Positions 60,499-64,000 of a stretch of 64,000 bases of DNA are shown here, piece by piece. This DNA is from Microbacterium sp. SSM24. Its GTDB lineage: Bacteria > Actinomycetota > Actinomycetes > Actinomycetales > Microbacteriaceae. The position numbers and the translations under genes are program-made. The notes under the pieces were generated by a model. That model saw nothing but the letters and a program-made list of their open reading frames with translations, had not been told where the DNA came from and did no database searches. Every line of letters starts with the position of its first letter. Positions within the stretch are counted from its first letter, which is position 1. Location: positions 1,550,001-1,614,000 of the forward strand of contig NZ_JAPDNQ010000001.1 of assembly GCF_025989145.1 (NCBI RefSeq), in the 5' to 3' direction.

Positions 60499-63400
60499 TC
60501 ACTCGTCGGCGCCGCGGGCCGTGGTCACGTTGCCCGCGTCGTCGACGACCTGCAGAATCCACCGGTAGTCGGCGCCGAACTCGGCCGGAATCTCGGCCGA
60601 CCAGGCGTCGCCGTCCTCCGCCCGCAATTCGACGGCGCGCCATGTCTGGAGAGCATCGCCGGAATCGGTCGTGGCGACGAGGAGCAGTGCGCGCGCCACG
60701 CTCCCGGATGCCGACGGATCGACCGCGACGGCCCGGAAGGTCGAACCCGCGGCGGTCGTCGTGATCACCGGGGCGACCGCATCGTCGGCGTCGCCGTAGA
60801 CCACCTCGAGCTCCACGGCGGGGAAGCCTTCGTAGCGCGAGCCGCCGCCGGCGTCCGCCGACAGCCGGGCGGCGGTCGCGACCACGACCGTGACCGATCC
60901 GTCGGGACCGACCTGGTGCGTCAACGTCGCGAGGACCGTCGCCGATGACGGCGGCGTGCGAGCGGCATCCGATCGCGAGGTCCTCGACCGAGGGTCGGCG
61001 ACCGCGGGCTCGACCGGGTCACGCCATTGAGAGCTGAGCCCGGTGACGAGCACACCGCGAGCCACCGCGCCGTCGTCGTCGGTCGAGGGTACGGCCCGCG
61101 TGACGACCGGGACCAGCGCCTGCCCGGTCACGCTCAGCGGATTCTGCCCGTCCGCGGTGAGGAACACCTTCGCCGCGCCGTCCGCGTCGGTGAGGGTGAC
61201 CGTCGCCAACGAGGGGCTGAGCCGGAGCGTCCCCGTGCCGTCGTCCGCGAGCGCCGCCGCCTCCGGGAGCGGCGGCGGCTTGGTCGAATCGCGGAACGTG
61301 TAGAGGGGGATGCCGTAGAAGATCGTCTGCTCGAGAGAGAGCTCATCGTCCTCGCCGTACTGCGCGGCCGCCGCGAGGGCGGACTGCTTCGCGAACGCGA
61401 GCGCCGATCCCGCCGAGACCGGGCCTTTCTCGCCGCTGACGCCGATCCACGCGGCGTAGAGCGCGAGCAGGCGCTCACTCGGCCCGAACCCGGTCTCGTC
61501 TGCGAGACCGCATCCGGTGCTCCCGACGAACGCCCCCGCCGCGGTGAACGTGCGGGCCCAGTGCGGCTCGTCGCCGTAGACCGACTCCGGCAGGTGAACC
61601 CCCGAGTGGCATCCGAGCGACAGCGCGAGCGCTCCCTGGAGGTCTTCCGCCGGGGCATCCGGATCGAAGGTCTCGTCGGCAGCGGGAGGCGGCGATGGAC
61701 GGTGGTCCTCCGCCTCGAGGGCGGCATCCTCCTGCGTCGCATCCGCGGCATCCGAGATCATGCGCCACTCGTCGCCGACGGCGTTGAGCGAGATGATCCC
61801 GGGAGCGGCGCTCTCCGCTGACGGGGACAGCGCGGATTCGGCATCCGCCGTCGTCCACCCGGCCTCGAGGATCACGTCGCTCCCGCCGGTCCGCCAGCTC
61901 AATGCCGCGCTCAGCGCCTCGGGGAGATCGGACCATGGACCGTACCCGGCGGCGAGGAGGGAATCGGCCTCGAGCACTCCCTTGGCCCAGCGGAAGCGAT
62001 CCAGCTGGGCGCGGATCTCGTCGGGTGTGTCGATCAGCCGACCGATCCCGACCGTCGGCACGTAGAGCACGTCGCCGCGCGAGGGGTAGGCGTCCGCGAG
62101 GGCGTAGGGGTCGTCGCTGAGAAGGAACCCGCCTGCCGCGGCAGCGGATTGCGGTGTCGCGCACGGGTCGATCTCTCCCGTCGAGACAGCAGGGCACGGC
62201 GTGCCGGCGCTCGCGGTCAGGCGCAGCGCGCCCGCGTGTCCCGTCTCGGTGACCGTCTCGCTGCCCTGGGCGAGCGGGGCGTGCGGGATGACGTCGTCGC
62301 CTCCGACGATGACGATCGCCGTGATGTGCGCCCGCTGCGAGCCGGTCGCGGCGGCGACGTAGCGGTTGATCTCCCTCACGACGGCCTGGCGCGCCGTCAT
62401 CGAGCACGGATCCGCGTCGAGCACGGCTCTCGCGGCGGCGACGCCCGGGTCGCCGTCGACGGTGAGGACCGCGCCCTTCACCGTCCCGTCGCCGACCTCG
62501 CCGATCCCGTCGAGCGCGCGGATCGACGCGAGCACCTCGTCGACCCCGCTCTGGCCGTGCAGGTCCCGCATCCGGCGGAAGTCGGTGACGAAGACGGCGT
62601 TCGTCGCGCCGGTCACCGTGTCGCTGGCGGGCAGCACCGGCGCGACGAGCGCGCCGTCGGGATCGAGCGGATCGACAGAGCCGTACGGATCCACCGATCC
62701 GTACGGGTCGACGTACCCGTACGGGTCGTCGGGGTCGAGCGGGGCGAAGGGATCGAACGGATCGAGCGCACCCGACCCGTCCGCCTCTCCCGGCGTGGTT
62801 ACCGGCGGTGCGATCCACGGAGTGCAGCGCGGAAGCGGGTCCTCGGCGGCGTAACCGACGTGGATGCTGTAGTACCCCGCCTCGGCCGCGTCACCGGATG
62901 CCGTCACCCGGACGAGCCACGGTGCGGCGCCGTCCACCGCGGTCCAGCGGGCGCCGACGGCGGCGCTTCCGCCCGCGTCCGACCGGGCGACATCGACGAC
63001 GTCGTAGCCGTCGACGGTCGTCCCGAAGCCCGAGCCGATGGCCAGTCCCGGGTCGCCCGGGATCGCGCGGGACGGCGCGTCTCGCCGCATCGGGAGCCCG
63101 AGAGGCGTGGTGTCGGCGGACGGCTCCAGCAGCGTCACATCGAGCCCCAGGTCGGCGGAGCCCGCGGCCACGACGACACGCTGGCCGGCCCGCGGCGGTG
63201 CGACCCGGTACCACTGCTCGCTCGCGACCGTGCCGCTCGCCCCCACGACGCCGTAGCGCACCGTGGACTCCGCGAGATTCGGCGCGGCGCCGGGACCGGC
63301 GGACGCGGAGCCGGCCCCGAGCGCTTCGGCTGCGGCATCCGCCGTCGACTCCCGGGGTTGGACGGTGTCACGCGCGACGAGGCCGGCGGAGGACAGTGCG

Positions 63401-64000
63401 GCGCTCGTGACCCACTCGCCGAGGCCGCGGCTCGCCGTGTAGGCGACGGAGACCGAGCGGGTCGTTCCGCCCACCCCGTCGCCCAGGGGCAGCTGGACGA
63501 GGGGGCCGTCGACTCGCACCGTGCCGCGGTACGGCTGCTCGGCGGTCACCGACACCGGCCCGCTCTCGCCGAGCAGGATCGCGGCGGGTGCGGTGGCGGC
63601 GGGCAGACGGACGGATGCCACGGCCTCGGCGAACCGCGTCGATTCGCCCGGTCCGGGGTCGAACGTGAACCGGAAGCTCGCGCGGCCGCCGCACGCCGCT
63701 CCGGCACAGTCGTCGGGGCCGGAGACCTCGGTCGGGGCATCGGACGGGAGGGCGGCCGGGTCGAAGGCCTGCCACGGGTAGTCGCCGGGCGCGACGAGCG
63801 AGAAGAGGGCCTCGCCGACCGTGGTGCCGGGTTCGGGGGGAGCGCTCGACGAGGGGACGTCCTCGAGCGCCACGTCCTCGAGGCCGATCGCCCCCAGGTC
63901 GAGGCCCGCCGCGTCCGCCTCGGCGAGCACGGTCTCGCCGGTGACCTCGAGGTCGACGCGCTGCGCACGGACGGCTGCGCGCCACACGTCGAGCGGGGCA
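60499..64000 (-). CDS. Very large gingipain-like (peptidase C25 fold) protein, partial
   Basis: At least 1,166 codons; the frame continues past the right edge, so the true start is outside. A central region matches the C25 caspase-like fold: IVIVGGDDVIPHAPLAQ, YVPTVGIGRLIDTPDEI, then the presumed dyad His in SLGCHSG (codon 61606-61608) and Cys in GSTGCG (61510-61512), 32 residues apart, close to the gingipain spacing. Upstream is a linker of DPYGSV-type repeats and an earlier beta-rich part; downstream is an Ig-like C-terminal domain. Probably a surface or secreted protease, or a protease-like scaffold. It converges on the ABC exporter genes. Confidence 0.75.
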   Translation of the reverse strand, partial: APLDVWRAAVRAQRVDLEVTGETVLAEADAAGLDLGAIGLEDVALEDVPSSSAPPEPGTTVGEALFSLVAPGDYPWQAFDPAALPSDAPTEVSGPDDCAGAACGGRASFRFTFDPGPGESTRFAEAVASVRLPAATAPAAILLGESGPVSVTAEQPYRGTVRVDGPLVQLPLGDGVGGTTRSVSVAYTASRGLGEWVTSAALSSAGLVARDTVQPRESTADAAAEALGAGSASAGPGAAPNLAESTVRYGVVGASGTVASEQWYRVAPPRAGQRVVVAAGSADLGLDVTLLEPSADTTPLGLPMRRDAPSRAIPGDPGLAIGSGFGTTVDGYDVVDVARSDAGGSAAVGARWTAVDGAAPWLVRVTASGDAAEAGYYSIHVGYAAEDPLPRCTPWIAPPVTTPGEADGSGALDPFDPFAPLDPDDPYGYVDPYGSVDPYGSVDPLDPDGALVAPVLPASDTVTGATNAVFVTDFRRMRDLHGQSGVDEVLASIRALDGIGEVGDGTVKGAVLTVDGDPGVAAARAVLDADPCSMTARQAVVREINRYVAAATGSQRAHITAIVIVGGDDVIPHAPLAQGSETVTETGHAGALRLTASAGTPCPAVSTGEIDPCATPQSAAAAGGFLLSDDPYALADAYPSRGDVLYVPTVGIGRLIDTPDEIRAQLDRFRWAKGVLEADSLLAAGYGPWSDLPEALSAALSWRTGGSDVILEAGWTTADAESALSPSAESAAPGIISLNAVGDEWRMISDAADATQEDAALEAEDHRPSPPPAADETFDPDAPAEDLQGALALSLGCHSGVHLPESVYGDEPHWARTFTAAGAFVGSTGCGLADETGFGPSERLLALYAAWIGVSGEKGPVSAGSALAFAKQSALAAAAQYGEDDELSLEQTIFYGIPLYTFRDSTKPPPLPEAAALADDGTGTLRLSPSLATVTLTDADGAAKVFLTADGQNPLSVTGQALVPVVTRAVPSTDDDGAVARGVLVTGLSSQWRDPVEPAVADPRSRTSRSDAARTPPSSATVLATLTHQVGPDGSVTVVVATAARLSADAGGGSRYEGFPAVELEVVYGDADDAVAPVITTTAAGSTFRAVAVDPSASGSVARALLLVATTDSGDALQTWRAVELRAEDGDAWSAEIPAEFGADYRWILQVVDDAGNVTTARGADE

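Noticed and set aside
1..64000. CRISPR arrays, tRNA or rRNA genes, IS elements
   Set aside because: No regularly spaced identical repeats, cloverleaf-like segments with CCA-type ends, rRNA cores or transposase motifs were seen by eye.

Overview
The window is high-GC actinobacterial DNA. It probably comes from Microbacterium or a close Microbacteriaceae relative. This rests on the heavy bias to G/C-ending codons, the constantly recurring heptamer GGATGCC/GGCATCC, many GTG starts, an actinobacterial TPP riboswitch upstream of YkoE-type transporter genes, and split coenzyme F420 genes. It reads as ordinary chromosome: no rRNA, tRNA, IS element, prophage or CRISPR array was found.

Layout. (1) 1-3.5 kb: start of a MATE exporter, an M13 metallopeptidase, and a beta-lactamase-fold protein that has lost its SxxK. 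(2) 3.1-10.8 kb: the most intriguing locus. A CDP-alcohol phosphatidyltransferase and a small membrane protein diverge from seven overlapping genes: MDR dehydrogenase, a PTPS-fold protein without zinc or catalytic residues, glycosyltransferase, methyltransferase, flippase-like membrane protein, RibD-like reductase, and an LTA-synthase-like membrane sulfatase. Together they look like an uncharacterised pathway for a pterin-like, possibly glycosylated, lipid-linked molecule. (3) 11-17 kb: purU, two MFS transporters, a GNAT protein and a cyclase-family protein. (4) 17-26 kb: menC-like enolase, lipoproteins, an alpha-hydroxy-acid oxidase, glyS followed by a 2 x 209 bp repeat, an SDR, and a DUF1801/HhH-GPD pair. 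(5) 26-38 kb: tetrapyrrole genes (hemY/cgoX-like, hemD) mixed with F420 genes (cofD, cofC, fbiC, fgd-like) and a flavin monooxygenase. The CofH half of FbiC has no radical-SAM cysteines. (6) 38.5-46.7 kb: an ABC transporter with a very long acidic tail, an HIBYL-CoA hydrolase, membrane proteins, a J-domain/NERD-like protein and a D-Ala-D-Ala carboxypeptidase. (7) 46.7-49.7 kb: TPP riboswitch and the thiamine-precursor ECF transporter ykoEDC. (8) 50-56 kb: SDR and crotonase genes, a glyoxalase-fold gene remnant, a LysE exporter and rlmN. (9) 56-64 kb: an asymmetric heterodimeric ABC exporter and the C-terminal part of a very large gingipain-like (C25) protein cut by the window edge.

Two patterns run across the window. 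First, at least 13 genes on both strands have a -10-like hexamer exactly 6 nt upstream of the start codon, so many transcripts are probably leaderless. Second, at least nine intergenic regions carry a long inverted repeat, with arms of about 17-25 bp around a loop that is often 16-20 nt. The arm sequences mostly differ, and no T-tract follows. One sits beside a truncated gene. Functions are assigned from motifs and remembered family knowledge; no database search was run.
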